A stretch of DNA of 64,000 nt from Hemicentrotus pulcherrimus (lineage: Eukaryota; Echinodermata; Echinoidea; Camarodonta; Strongylocentrotidae), in NCBI GenBank assembly GCA_003118195.1, contig BEXV01000687.1, positions 36,398 to 100,397 on the forward strand, read 5' to 3'. The position numbers and the translations under genes were made by a program. Positions 25,006-38,619 of this stretch are shown here, one piece after another; the stretch's first letter is position 1; each line of letters opens with the position of its first letter. The notes beneath the pieces are model-generated. The model was not told the DNA's origin. It did not search any database and worked only from the letters and a program-made list of their open reading frames with translations.

Positions 25006-28000
25006 CATGACAAATTTGAATATATTAAACAACATAACGTACAACAAAGTAGATGAGCAAATGACGAGAAATATTTATTGGAAAGTAAACCAATTTGCCT
25101 TAAGTAAAACTAATTGACATCATTATCTAAAATTCAACAAACAGACACCCCTTTAAAGGCATTATTAACCTCATGATTATTAGTTGATTAACCTGTTGAA
25201 TTAACCTTGCATACCTGCATGTAAAATTACCAATTAGAAACATTTTAAACACAGTTTTACAATTGACATTGATCTACACTAATAGATGTCAAAGGCCTTC
25301 GTAGATATCCAATCAATACATTGTTCTATCTATTCCTGTCGAGATTACTAAGAATGGTCAATGCTCTTAAAATATTGCAATTAGTCATAATGTAGATGAG
25401 ATAATCTATGGGCTGCATAAGTATTATAATACACAAAATGTTCACCTTTGACATTTTAAAGCGATTCCGTCTCTTTGATATCGTTAGATAATTATATTGT
25501 GTTATGGTTTTGACGCTGCGCAATATTAAATTAAAACAAGACGGCTTCAAATTGAATACCGATATCATTTCTGTTCGTTAATGTAATATGATATTTTAAG
25601 CCTTGTAGAGCGATAAATCAATTTAAAGATGAAATGCTCAAGATGCACGTCTGTAATTCATACATGACAAAGGGGGTATAGATGTAATTGGTTTATCTTA
25701 TTACATTCCATTATTTAGAGTACTGTTCAAATGTGGTACATGAATGCACGTACGCAAATGTATTTGGAGAATTCATTTTACTTCCTTTGGCGCGCTATGA
25801 CATTAAAACAAAGGTTATGAGGATGCTATAGATTTAGTTTTTGCATGAGCCGTTCTATGTATTACTGCGTTGATACCTCGCACCTGCGTTAGTAAAACGA
25901 CTGTCCGAGAGACTAGCTATCACAAGGCGTCGAGAACATGGTGGCCTGCTGTTTCCCGAGGAGATGTACGCCAGCCTCACACACTGGTGATACGAAGAAA
26001 TAAGAACAGGCGATTTCAACGCTCTCCTGATTAGACTCCAATTGGTATTGCAGTCACGCTAGGAGAGATCTCCCTTTCCTCCTCGCACACCCCACAGGTG
26101 CAAACTCCCCCGGGAGGGTTCAGGGGTGATGATAACAGGAGGAGTCGTACAGAGCTATTTCTCGTGAAGGAGGGGTTGGTGTTAGAAATACATGACACAA
26201 GAAGGACTTCGTGCATCATTGAGAAATGACACAATGTTCAGCCCAATTACAGTGAATTATGTATTTAGTTCCATAGCACATGCTACTTAGCTATAGGAAG
26301 GAGCTGAACTTTGATCTTTTAGGCGGAGAGCCGAAATTAATCATCTCGAATCTATCTTATGTAGATATTAACGTAGCGATTATAGTATTTCGCACATTAC
26401 TCTTCAGTACTTTTCCAAAATTTAAGAAGATACATGCATTTTTACTGAAAAATCTCTTCAGTCAATAATGTAATCGATATTTGTTATGGTATATTTCATT
26501 CAATTTTTTTTCCTACAAATTTCTTATCCTAAATCCGTTTTACCCTTTACAACAAGTATAGGGTATGACATTTTGATGAAAACCCAGTAATTGACCTCTG
26601 GGGCTCCTCTGGGCTTAAACGGAAGATGGTGTATTTTGTGTATTAAAATACATATCCATGCTAGCAAATTATCTTAAGGCCAAATTTTAGTGGTAAATAC
26701 CCTCTCCCCCCAATACAAATACACGCAAACACGAAACAAAAGTGTTACTAACTGATTTCACTGTGACCAGTTATAAAATCATATTGATCACGTATTAGTC
26801 AATTCGTTTCGTTTTTATTTCATAAACTAAATGGTCATTTGTATTGTTTATTCTCGATCGTACTTAAAATAGAATTATAAACGTCACGTTCACAAACCGT
26901 GTGTTCTAATCGCATACATTCACACACACACACGCACGCCCGCGCACATGAAATCATTTGGGGGATAATGTATAACTCTCCGTTGCCCAAAATAAGAACA
27001 ATATATAATGAATGATTATATTCACTGTATCAGCATGCTAATCCCTCATTTCCATCCCCTATCGTCCAATACAACACGAGTATAGACTGCCCAGCTCCAT
27101 TAACATTTCATCCTCCTGTCATCTTCCCTCCATCTGAGAGATGGTGAAATGATAATAGAGCCCCGGGGAAGCATAAACTATGCTCTACTTTCTACTCCAG
27201 CACAGTCTCGTGTGCCTTTGTTGACCTGATGGCCCGGCCTAGTTACACATTGTGGATTTTGTCTAGAAAAAAACGATTTTCGTTTATTGAAAAGTACTTT
27301 TAAATGAGATTAATTATTGAATATCAAGACAGCAGTTTTTGAAATAAAATTGCATCCCAGGCCATTTCTTGTAATGTCGGTTGAGTTGATATAGTAAATA
27401 ATTTTCGTATTATCCTGGTAATCGTATTTCGTGAATCAAATGCTTTTCATGCTCTAATAAACATGTGATATACTGTAAATTGTCTCTTCAATACTGTGCG
27501 ACTGTAGATTAAAACAAAATAAATCAAATGCGGGATTGCATTCATATTGCCCATATTAATGCATTCATGTTTAAACATTTGTGTGCGAGTGTTTTGCGAG
27601 AAGTTATACGAACTTGTAATTAATCGCTCATACTTCCTATTTTCATCGCTGTTTTTTTTTTTCTTCGTTTTTAATATTGTTCTCTGTTTTTTATTTTTCT
27701 TTTCTACAGTCCTTATTAGTATTATTTTATCATTATCCTCACTATTATTATTTTTATTATACAACTATCATCATTTATGTTGAATATATTACTCATTGCG
27801 GATGTAGTATCGCTTGCTTACATTATACGTTATCATTTAATGAAGTGTTGCAGCGGTGCACGAAACGTCGTGATCTTTAGATCCCTTATTGACCATACAT
27901 TGCAAGACAAGCGAATATCACTAGCGATATTTTTTTCGAAACAATCATCATTATTATGTATGTATATCTAGTGTATTTTCCTTTGACTTGACATCACAGG

Positions 28001-30373
28001 AAAAACGCAAAGAAACATACTCCTCATGGTGTACATACATGTCATGATTTAAAGACTATTAATGGACTTCGACATAAACGGACGTGCTGAAAGATTAAAG
28101 TGAAAAGAGACATTACAGTAGCAAGCATTAGCTAATTGAAAACAGTGAGAGGACTGCAAGCTGTGAAAGATTGATGGCTGCTACTCCATAGTCAAGGGGT
28201 GGGCGTTAAAAAAAAAAGAGTGAAAAGTAATCAAATCCCTTATGGTGCCTGAGTGAAGGGAGAAAGGCGATGCGTTAGTGCCCTATGGTAGGTTATTAAT
28301 CCGTATTACCAGGTCTCTCGGAGAGGACCTTATGCCGTCGGTCCTCTGGTTCCTTACTAACAATCATTATGCTTTCTTAGCAGTCAGGTAAAATAACCAC
28401 CACTAAATAGAGATGTATGAAACGCTTCTCCATTGCGATACCATAGAACCTTTGAGACTATTACTACACTTAAACAACAAGACAAGACATAATTAAGACT
28501 TAGTGTAGAAAAGGCTAGAGGAAAGGAATAAATATTTGTTGTTTTCATGAGTTATAGCCTATGCAGAAACGTCTCGAGATATTGGTTACACGACTTTACA
28601 GTGTTTACAGGACAACAATGTTAGACAAAATGTAATTGAAAATAAACGCCTACTCAAAAAATGTTAACAAACATGTGAATGATTGATGTTTGATACTCTA
28701 TACTCAAAGAATGGGAAACCAAGAACTCATTAATGTTATCCTTAGACATCCAAGTAAATAGGGAATTTAAGAGGGGAAAAGAGGGGAATAGGCAAGGTGG
28801 GGAGAGGAGAGAGAAAGAGAGAGGGAGAGAGAGAGGGGGAGAGAGAACTGCATTGTAAAGGAAAGAGATAAAAGATAAGTCAAATGTATAATAATGTTTA
28901 AAAAGGAAAATAATTAATGGCAATCTAATTATTCTTATATTTATTTTGGGCTTGACTCATTCACATATCTTACTTAATATAGCAAGGATGTACGATTATG
29001 ATAAGCACACGAAATGCCTCGCGAATATTTTCTTTCCATGGATATCCAGAAATATGATTTCAAGATGCCGTCCCGTGCATTATGCTAAGTACATGTACCT
29101 AAATGACATACATGGCCATAACTACCGCTTATACTTGGTAATACAGCGTAGGATTATAATCACAAATGGAATTCACACACTCGCCTGCCTCCATCGTCAC
29201 AGTAAAAAAGCTAACTGTGGCAAGATTGTATTCAGTGCATGCATTATTGAAGGACACTCGATCCCTCCCTAGGCGAGGACTGGGTAGGAAACTGAAGAGG
29301 CTATCGTTCTAGTGACTAGAATATGTCAAAACCTTGCAACACCATAGTCACATTGTGCTGTCTATGAAGAGGAGTTATAAATAGGGGAAGACGCTTGTAG
29401 CGTAAGGCTATTTTAGGAGATGTATTTTGGGCATTCACCTGTCACCATCATGGAAATTGAATGTATATTTGGTCTGAATTATGACAATTTGTAGGTGTAC
29501 GAGTATTAATTGCCACCATCAGAAACGCGATGATTGATGATGACAAACACCATTCATGTATGTGACGCCATATTTCGGCTGTAGACTTTCAAAAGGGAAG
29601 ACTATACCAGTTGTAAAATTGCAGTCATCTGTATCACCAACACATTCATGATTATTGTCACCATCGTCTTTATCATCCCCCTCATGAACCTTAATGTGAT
29701 CATCTTTCAATCATAATCTTTATTCAATACTCATGATCATAATATAGCTACCTGCATTGTGGTTATGCTCTGAGTAATATCATCACTGACTCTCTTATTA
29801 TCAGCATTATATTATCAGTTTTTGAAGGCTACCGTTATCATCATACATGTATATTATTGTTAATGAATACAACCTTTTCCGTGATGCCACTCTGTCTAAT
29901 ATTGAATCTGAATACTATCAACATGATGACAATCATCATTATCACACTTACAAATAACACCTGTATATATGGCTTCTACATAGGTGGTATTCAATACTCG
30001 CATTGTTGATCTCTTATCAAAATGCCGTTACTTCAAGTGTCTTCTGTACTATCAAAGGACAGATAAGTGTCAAATAATCATTATTCTGGACATGTGATAT
30101 TGGTAGTGTACATATTGCTGGTATTATATCCCTATTCTACTGGCGAATTTGTCCCTGAGTTTTAACGTTGAAATGGAATACCGGGCATAAACTATATAGC
30201 CCAAACTCAACGTTGACGTCGTTAAATTCTTACTTGTTAATTTTGTGTACACCATGGAAAGGAATTTCTTCGAAATATCTGCTCTTGTTGAGAGTTGTCG
30301 AAGAAATGCTGTGATCTACTAGATACGTCACCGGATTGTCGTGAGGTAAATGGGTACCTGGTAGGAATTAGTT

Positions 30374-30770
30374 CTTAAAGAAGAAGTTGAGTTCTGGTCA
30401 TGCGATTGCATTGTGAAAGAAACGATGTGTAATCGACCAGAAAAGGTTGATCATCTAGCATATAAGAATCTGTGTGTATTGCAAGGTTCTGATATCATCA
30501 AAATGATAAGAAATTTGGCCAAGTCTTGGTAAAGTTACATACACTGTACACATAAAAATGTACATGGGACTGCAGGAACACGTGGCGTAAAAATCCTAGA
30601 CCGGAGTTTTACGATGTTACATGACATATTTAGAATATGAAGGCATTTGAAGAGCCATGCTTTTCAGGGAACATGTCTTATCTGATGTTCTCCCACACTT
30701 GGATAATTAGAACGATATCGCTCACAAATTATTTTTCACCTTTTCCCAGAACTCAAATTTCTCGTTTATG
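30374..30770 (+). mobile_element. 400-bp inverted-repeat element, copy B
   Basis: Full-length relative of the element at 17.4 kb in the same orientation, with ends taaagaagaagttgagttct and agaactcaaatttctcgttt. It has point changes and small indels, so it is not a recent copy. Confidence 0.8.
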
Positions 30771-30910
30771 GCAGCCGTGCCAAATCCAGGGTAATAATAA
30801 TAAAACGCCACAAGTGGCAATGTGTTATACACGAGCTCTATGAAAGACTCCGCTATTATAATGAGGATAGTTCTATAGTAGATGCATGTAATTAATTAAG
30901 CTTGTAGTAC

Positions 30911-30954
30911 AATGTAAAGCGCTTAGAGACATACCTTGTATAATGCGCTATATA

Positions 30955-30988
<34 letters not shown>
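30911..30988 (+). mobile_element. LINE/SINE 3' tail with (ATT)n
   Basis: Gtaaagcgcttagagac, then ttgtataatgcgctatataa and an (ATT)n run, matches the common 3' tail of L2-clade LINEs and dependent SINEs. The upstream body is not recognisable. Confidence 0.6.
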
Positions 30989-32423
30989 AAGATCATCTCT
31001 ACCACTTTAGGAATAATATGTCATTGTTATCGAAATTGAACGTTGATTTCCCCTTAATACATACAGGTATATCAGCTCCCTTAAAACCTTCAGTTAACAT
31101 TTCCTGGTACATAATCATGAGAAAGTACAAGAATATTTATTTGTTTGTTTGTGAAAACAGTTATTATAGGTCAAGAAGAACCAGCAACACAAATTAAGAC
31201 TAGCAACAACAACTACAACAAAATCCCAAAGAGCACAAAGAAAGCAAAACAAAGCAAAGCAAACAAAATACATAAACAATATCATACAAAACACAAAAAG
31301 GGGTATATTTAAACGCCTTGTTTAATAGTTGATTGAAATCCCCCTTTATAAAAAAAGCAAGGATAACAAAAAGGATGTTCAATTGTTATTATGGGGTTAT
31401 ATCAACTGTATGTTGAATTAAAATTCCTACGCATTGAATTGATAATCATTTATCGCTCTATATTTAGCACTGAGCTTCCATCGGGTGCATACACGGGCGT
31501 CAACCATCTTCATGAATGAATTAACTTTTGAAGCCTCGTCTGGGGAGATAGTACCCTGACCTTAAGACCCAGTAAAAGCCAGACATCCCACTGTCTTTTG
31601 TATGAAGGGAAAATAACAGACATCGTCATGTGACTTGCTACCCGGTGAGAGAGAAAGCAAGCCAGGGAGAGAAAGAGAGAGAGAAGGGATGGGAGGAATT
31701 CGGGTAAGAGGGAAGGACATCTGATACAAGAATCGCTATCATGACTTACCACCCGTTGAGGAAAAATGTAGGATGAGAGTGAAAAAGATAGAGATGGAGA
31801 TGAAGAGAGAGGGAGAGAGGTAGGGAGGGAGAGTCAAGACGATGGCGATACTAATGTTCACAATGGGGCATTGGTGTGTGTGTGTGGGGGGGGGGGCGCC
31901 ATTTAGAAGAAAACAGGGTTATCGTCAGAAGAAGCTCCCCCAAAATAACAAAACAACCTTGTAACATTGAAAAGCAAATTGCAAGGTCTTACACGAAAGG
32001 ATCGTATTTACATCGTATACCCTGCGGTGACCTTATATCACTTAATCGTTTTAATCTGCTGAGGAATAAAATGGCGCATACACATTTACACAGAGTTAAG
32101 ACACTTCTGACTCTACTCAAGATCGTAGAATGCGTCTCACTACATTCTTCAAGGCTGTATGATGTATGCAGGGTGACTTTCCCCCATCCATCGCGGGGGT
32201 GCAATGAGTGCGTATCCGGGCCGTTAGAAAAGAATGGCGTTCTTCGGGCGAGAGAATTGATTATACATCCTGAGCTGTGGAGCACTTGTGGCCCTGACGA
32301 TATAAAAGTGACATTAATCCGAGGCTGAAACATCCTTCTTTTTCGCCCGGCACGAGAGAATTGGAATTAGATGACAAAAACTGATAGGGTAGAGTGACTG
32401 TCGGTCCTATAGAGGGTAGAGAG

Positions 32424-32461
<38 letters not shown>

Positions 32462-32861
32462 CACGCGTGAAAAAGAAGATTATGGTGATTTGTGCTTGAA
32501 TGTTTATAAGAGTATGAAGTTTGAGGGGCATAACAAAGACATTTAAAGCATAGGTTATATAGCTTTATTTTCATAATGGTCTTCATTTGTTATCATAATC
32601 ATAATTATTTGAAGATATTTTTTTTCTCTCAATCAGTTAAATCTACAAGTAGAGCGTCTACAATAAATTATTTTTTCATTAAATACACAAGAGAGCAAGT
32701 TGATAATAAATTGATTATAAATTAAACATTAACATCACATGGAATAAGGACATTGTTTAACATCTATACACAATAATATTAATAATGGTCTTAAAGATTT
32801 ATCACTTAACCTTAATTTCAGTTTCTTTAAATAATGCGTTCCATTCTTCTTTCATCAACAG
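30989..32861. other. No exon seen ahead of the S5 exon
   Basis: The S1-S4 exons of repeat A would be expected here or further left. No segment shows the FxxD...LPLD...LNRL pattern of the homologous repeat B exon. GA tracts lie at 31.65, 31.80 and 32.43 kb. Confidence 0.5.
32425..32462. repeat. (GA)n microsatellite
   Basis: Near-uninterrupted GA run about 400 bp before the first CNGK exon. Confidence 0.9.
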
Positions 32862-33044
32862 ACAACCGAGAATCAAAGTTGGGATCCAACACGGCCCTAC
32901 TAAGAACACTCAAGTATACGATTGTAGCAGCAATGGTGATTCATTTGACAGCCTGTGGATGGTATTACTTAGCTTGTACAGGATGGCACGGCAATGAGAC
33001 ACCGGTCTGCCAGAACGGATCCTGGGCGTTATCATTCAACTTTG
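32862..33044 (+). CDS. CNGK: CNGK exon, repeat A: S5 and outer pore turret
   Basis: The exon follows a cag acceptor and ends at a gtaaga donor; 183 nt, beginning with the last two bases of a codon and ending after the first base of the next. The encoded S4-S5 linker and S5 contain LLRTLKYTIVAAMVIHLTAC followed by GWYYLAC, and then a turret with two cysteines and the GSWA motif usual in front of CNG/HCN pores. The homologous S5 exon of repeat B (51,920) starts about eight residues earlier, so an S4 exon must precede this one, but none was found upstream. Confident from the S5/turret pattern and from the phase match with the pore exon. Confidence 0.87.
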
Positions 33045-33057
33045 GTAAGATTGGATT

Positions 33058-33165
33058 TTAAATAATAATAATAATAGTAATAATGATAATATATTCATTT
33101 GTAAAGCTCAATAATAACCATATTTTACTGCGCTGCAAGAGCTCGATAATGCTGTGCTATACATG
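33058..33165 (-). mobile_element. Possible LINE/SINE 3' tail next to the S5 exon
   Basis: An (AAT)n run, then tttgtaaagctcaataataa and actgcgctgcaagagctcg, starting 14 bp after the donor at 33,044. Diverged relative of the tails at 24.9 and 30.9 kb in minus orientation. Confidence 0.4.
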
Positions 33166-36100
33166 TTATATTAACAAGTGAGTTTTTTAAAATCTTAATT
33201 ACAACATTTCCAGTGACGGGGCTTTCCTTATTTCTAGTGATAATCTATTCCATTACTTTTCCATAGTAATGTTATATTAAGTAGGACAACTTGTCTCGTT
33301 TTCTCGTCCTTCTCGCCTTCTCTCTTTCCTCTTTCTTTTTGTTCTCGCTTTTATTTCACTTTTTTAAACTTTCGCGTCTGTGGGCATAGGATTAGGGAGG
33401 CACGTATACTTGTGTGAATGGTTCAACATGCCCATTTTCAGACATGTTATTGTCCTACTTATTCCTTGGATTTTAAGAGAATAAGTGTTGAGGGGGGGGG
33501 GGAAGGGGGGGGGGGGCTTTCCCCTCACAATCTCCTACGTCCTACACGGCCTTTCGATGTGATGAAATAAATCACCTTTAATCATGGAGGGGGGCGGTGT
33601 CTTAAAGATTGGTACTAAGTGCAAATGATCGTTTGAAGAAGACAGAACCAGAGCAGAATGCAAGTCATGAAGGGGTCCTAAAACGACTTGTAGGAAAAGT
33701 CATGAACCAAATTGGCTTCATAAAATGGTTACTATTTAATAACAAGATGATATAGACACTCATCACTTCACCTTATTTTTATTTTATTGAGAGAGAGAAA
33801 AACAAAATACATGAGCTCTTGTGGGCCCGTATCTCGCTCTCTCTCTGTGCATCTCTTGTTTCGAGCTAACCCTCCCAATCCACTTTACAGAATGCCATGT
33901 GTCACACACTGTCATTCAGAAATGGCGCAGAAAATCCCCCAAGTATTTATTTACTCCCATCGCTCTCTGTCGCAATATCTTCTCGCACTATGCGGGCCGG
34001 TGATGTATTGCTCTGGGGAATGTTTATTTGCTGTTCAGAACAGATAGGGATGAAACTAGGAGGGGAGCTAGATAGATGAAGAGAGAAACAGAGAGAGAGA
34101 GAGAGAGACAGACAGACAAAATAAAGGGCAGGGGTGAAGGTGCCTTCCAAATTGGGTAAGGTTAGAAAAAAGAGTGTGAGTACGTTTTTATTGGGCTAAT
34201 TATTCATGACTGACATTTTTAAGGATGGCGAGCAATCTATGGCAAAGTCATGAAAGAAAGAGAAATGTTTAGAAAACCACAACATGTTACGATATGGAGG
34301 GGCTTTAAAAGTCGGTCTATGACTTCCTGTACTACTACAGCTCATACTTATGCTATTAAATAACAACAACAACATCAAACACTACTATTAAAGTACTACT
34401 ACTACTACTAATGTCCTAAAATTGATTGGAGGAGCTCGCGCCTTTGAATGTTTTTTTGAAACAGAAATATGGCGCCATACAAATGCTGTTCATCATCATC
34501 ATCATCATCAAATAGCAACAACTCCTACTACTACTACTACTACTTCAAATACCTCTACTACTACGACGACGACAGCTAATGCTACCAATAATAGTACTTA
34601 TAATGCCCAACAAAAGTAACCACAAGTACTATACTACCACTACTACTATTGCCCACTTGTTACTTATGATAGTTGTACATCTACTGATGATGATGTAGTG
34701 TCACGTCACGTACTAAATAACAGAATAAACCATCTCTGCTAATTGGTAAGAATATAACAGCTGAACCTTCAAATAACACCACAGCAACAAGCAATACTAC
34801 ATAATTGGGATCTTCCTCCGCCAGTACTATAGCATTAGACAACATGCTTTTTACCCAACAACCGAACTTACTACAGAGAAACCCGTTTGTTGCAGTTGGA
34901 CGCCGCGTCTGTTTTGGCAATAAATCCTGGCATTTACCTGACAATTTAACTCATTTGACTCGGCTAAACACGGTTATTGGTTTTGGTAGAGAAGAGGGAA
35001 CGAAACAACTTTCTGGGAAAAAAAAACGCATACTTCTTGTACAGGAAAGTTTAATACGATTTAGACATTTGACTGCCGTCCTAATAAATAACTCACGTGG
35101 TAAAAAAATGTTCTGTTCTCCGTATATGCTAAGACAATGGAATAAACTTTGAATGAAAAGCACCATAATGAATGATCGCAAGAAAGATATAATTAATATC
35201 AAATTGTACATTTCAATACTGTCTCATTTCCCTTTTCTCGTTCATTAGTTCTCGTCCATGTTTGTGCTTGAACTTTTAGAACAGTGTTTGGCTGTGAATG
35301 GAAATGTTGATGAACTTTTTCTCCTACCAGCTCAAATTTTATATGGGCTGCTTTTAATGTACGATGATTTAGGTGAACGTCAGGTGATCTCTGTCGTGTG
35401 AAAAACCTCAACCCGCAAAAATTGTAAAATGGTTACAATAATATGATTACCGATACAATGTTCAAAAGATAGTTACGATAGTCAAGATGTTACGATCTAC
35501 AGTAGACGTAATGATGTAAAGGTGAAAAACAAGCCGTAAATCGTCGTAATCATCAGCCGTTTCTTAGAAGTAACATGCCCATTAATTTCTTCGGAGAACG
35601 CCGGGTGATAAATCGAGGGTAGCATGCTTCATTGTAAGCAATCGAGCTCAGTGTATTATGCATCACGGCATTCATCATCTGTCCTGTAGACTTCCAAGTT
35701 TGCCTGACAATACCAAGAATTTGAAGCTAATAATTTGTAGTTGTGACTCATGTTAAACATGCTAAATGCAAGAAAAAAAATTCAAGCTATATTATTTTGA
35801 TCGAGGCAGAAGATGAAAGAGAATAATAATTATGATAATGATTTTGATCAAAAGAAGAAGAAGAGAGGGACGACGCGAAGAAGAAGTAGAAGTAATAGAA
35901 GGAGGAGAAGAAAAGAGGACGAAAAGGAAGAAGAAAGATTTACTGAATAACATTATAAAAGCTGCCTAATAAGCAGATCCAAATAGGCAAAAAAGGTCCT
36001 ATGATGCAATGTGGTCTACAGGGGTTGTACATCTTATTGAAAAGAAGTCGTGCAAATCATAGAATTCCACTTGTCTTTTCTAAAATAAGTGATTGCATCG

Positions 36101-37317
36101 TGCAAAACTGCCATCGCCTCTTTCGAATTAACTTCTGCACATGGGGACAACATATCGAGTGTCTACGAGCATCTGCGGGCACATTCGTTATTTTGGCGGT
36201 CAATTTAGGGAACAAAAGTGCATTCGATATTAGGTCGACCCCGTTCTCTCGGTGTCGTCCGCTAAAACGTCAAAGATGAATGCCCAAGACACCGCACTCT
36301 GTCCTGAAAATGGACGAATGTTGATGACATTTATCAGGCACAATAATTGGAGTACATTTGCATTTGAAAAATGAGAAATCACACGAAGGAGAAAAGGGAT
36401 TGTCGTTCTGTATACATGGCCGAAATGAAATGAGGACAAGGATAAAGTGCTAATCAAGGTTTTGTGTTTCGCATTTGTTTTTCCCAGAAAGACAAAGCTT
36501 TTAAATTAATAATGGTTTCTTGTTTTTATACATGCCTTGTACTTTGTAGGTATACATTTTATCTATATTTTTTCCGTTATACGCTTCCAACGAAAAAGCG
36601 AATTGAAAATACAGAAACGTACATTGACACATTTAGAATTTCTCTGTACATATTATTTTGTGGTCGAATTGGACAATTAAAGCCCATACATAACTGTAGT
36701 TGTTGCTATTGTTGTTGTTAGGTGTCGACACGTTCCCGACTACTGGTGTGCCCATGGACGTACCGTCTCAAGGCTACCATGTCCTGAGCAAATCACATTT
36801 CTCTTAATCTTTCTTAATGACGTTCATATGCATATCTATCATTCAAAGGGGGGGGGGAAGAACACTAGATGATTAAAACAAATCACATGATAACATATCC
36901 CTTTCCTCCTGAAAAATATGATGAACTCTTAAAAAAGGAATTTTAAACAGACACACAAAAGCAAACACCCCCAAAAATCAAAACAAAAACAAAACAAAAC
37001 AGCACCCCAAAAAGAACCAATTAAATTAGCATTATTAAGGGAAATATTAAGAGTATATCAGACTCTCGCCTTGTGAAAATATTAGCCAGCTCATTACATA
37101 AACAAAAACTCAACGGACTGATCTCCCTCGTACTGAGTAATGAATTATAAAATTGTCATCTATGGCCTTGTCATAATATTTGTATATCTAGGAAGTAAAA
37201 AGCCTGAATAATTTCCTGTTGACATTGTGCATGACTCAATCGCGAGTAGTGGATTCTGGGAATTGATAATTAAAATGTAAAAACCCTTTCTTACGCTCTA
37301 GATGTGAATTTCAACCC
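33166..37317. other. Intron sequence, no supported exon
   Basis: Part of the 5.5-kb S5-pore intron: G-runs near 33.5 kb, triplet repeats at 34.5 kb, a GAA-rich stretch at 35.85-35.93 kb and a speculative exon-like frame at 36,722 (see findings). Confidence 0.6.
34480..34690. repeat. Triplet-repeat region (CAT)n / (TAC)n
   Basis: Catcatcat and tactactac runs, interrupted; the open frames across it are His/Thr low-complexity and not credible genes. Confidence 0.8.
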
Positions 37318-37565
37318 GTTGCCAAGGCAACAAGTGCATCGTTCCATTTTGCTCTCAAATTTCACCCAAAGTGTTCGTCTGAAGGACAGCACAGAAAATA
37401 AATTGACATTTTTCCTTCGTCTTAAATTCTGCGTTTTTTCCTCTATCCCGCGCGAAAAGTATCCACTCATACATAATATTTCCTCCCCTGCATTTCAAAC
37501 GGGCATCCTGGTGATTACACTTTTTGCTCCGGGGGTGAGTTGGCATGGCAACGGCGATGACGTCA
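37318..37565. promoter_or_regulatory. Candidate RFX X-box / CRE cluster in the S5-pore intron
   Basis: GTTGCCAAGGCAAC at 37,318-37,331 is a perfect inverted repeat matching the RFX X-box consensus. GTTGGCATGGCAAC at 37,539-37,552 is a close variant, and five bases later is the full CRE palindrome TGACGTCA (37,558-37,565). The stretch is richer in GC and CpG than its surroundings. A 128-codon open frame overlaps it but looks non-coding. That it is an enhancer or internal promoter is inference. Confidence 0.4.
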
Positions 37566-38537
37566 TTAGGAGAGGGTTCTTTCTCCTTGCCATAAAGTCG
37601 CATCTGGAAAAATGGTCATGTCCAAAATATGCTATCCTGAAGTATATGCTCGATCAAGCAGCCTTGTGTGCAAATTATATTACTTTCTAACATGAACAGT
37701 GAATCATGTGAAATATATTCCATGTTAATATCCTTTGCAACATAGTGTTGGCATGGCCCGGTTAGGGAGTGAACACAAGGTGAAACTCATTACAATACAA
37801 TCTTTAAATGTGATTAAAGGAAAAACATGATGAATAAAAAGAAAATGGCCCGTTTTATCACAAGTACTAGAATTTGATCACAATTGTTTCCCCAATGTAT
37901 GAAATTCAATTTGGTTATTGACTACCCTATTTTTACTTGAATAAACATGTCTGTTTATTTCTGTTATTTTTTCCATTTGTGTGATAAATGTTAAAACATT
38001 CATCCATCATCATTTTGCGTGAAAGTCTTAACGGCTATCAAAGAATGGGCTTCCAAATGGTCGTCTTCCCTATTTCAAGACTGCACCGATGAAGCTATAT
38101 ATTTTCCAGCGATGAATGTTTTTTTATTATCATTTATTTTTTTTTAATTTTTCGTCTTTAGTATTCTGCGTAAATGTCGTTTTATTATCGTGAAATACAT
38201 TTGATTATGATACAGGTTGACATATTCCTGTTAACCTTCTTTAATAAAATCATACGAAACGAATGTGTAATAATATACAGTTGTATGATAAAAAATTGTT
38301 TGGGGAAAATCAAGCAACTTTCAGCAATATCAAACCCATCATGGATACATGTACATGCAGTTTGCCAATCAATGATCACCTTTTACTATAACTGAGGGAC
38401 AGAAAAACCAACATCCGAAATGGAAGCATGATTGCCGAAATGATATTCAGACACATTATTACCCCTGTAAATACATGTTAAACTTTTTTCATGTGATTAA
38501 TTCAAATTATTTTCCAATATTCCTTGACATCTCGCAG

Positions 38538-38619
38538 GCCAAGACTTGGACGAAGCATCAACTGGAGATTCATACGTCATTTCACTGTACTGGTCTGTCG
38601 CGACTGCTACATCTACCGG
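38538..38619 (+). CDS. CNGK: CNGK exon, repeat A: pore helix
   Basis: 82 nt between a gcag acceptor and the donor gttagt. It encodes the pore helix, with SYVISLYWSVATATSTG ending in the first glycine of the selectivity filter. The exon stops after two bases of that glycine codon, so the GYG filter is completed only after splicing to the exon at 39,483. In repeat B the same region is uninterrupted. The intron before it is 5.5 kb. Confidence 0.9.

Larger units (their letters stand above)
23561..30373. other. No gene seen
   Basis: Contains repeat tails at 24.3 and 24.9 kb, a MITE at 24.5 kb and a GA tract near 28.8 kb. A short frame at 25,938 starting MVACCFPRRCTPASH has a fair start context but no supporting splice site. 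Confidence 0.5.

Noticed and set aside
25938..26010. Possible first exon starting MVACCFPRR
   Set aside because: The start context is fair but the donor is weak, and no downstream exon can be joined with confidence.
31876..32333. 150-codon plus and 114-codon minus open frames just before the first CNGK exon
   Set aside because: No membrane segments, no S1-S4 pattern, wrong or missing splice sites; probably chance.
37304..37690. 128-codon open frame in the S5-pore intron
   Set aside because: No homology-like pattern; its composition is explained by the GC-richer motif cluster.
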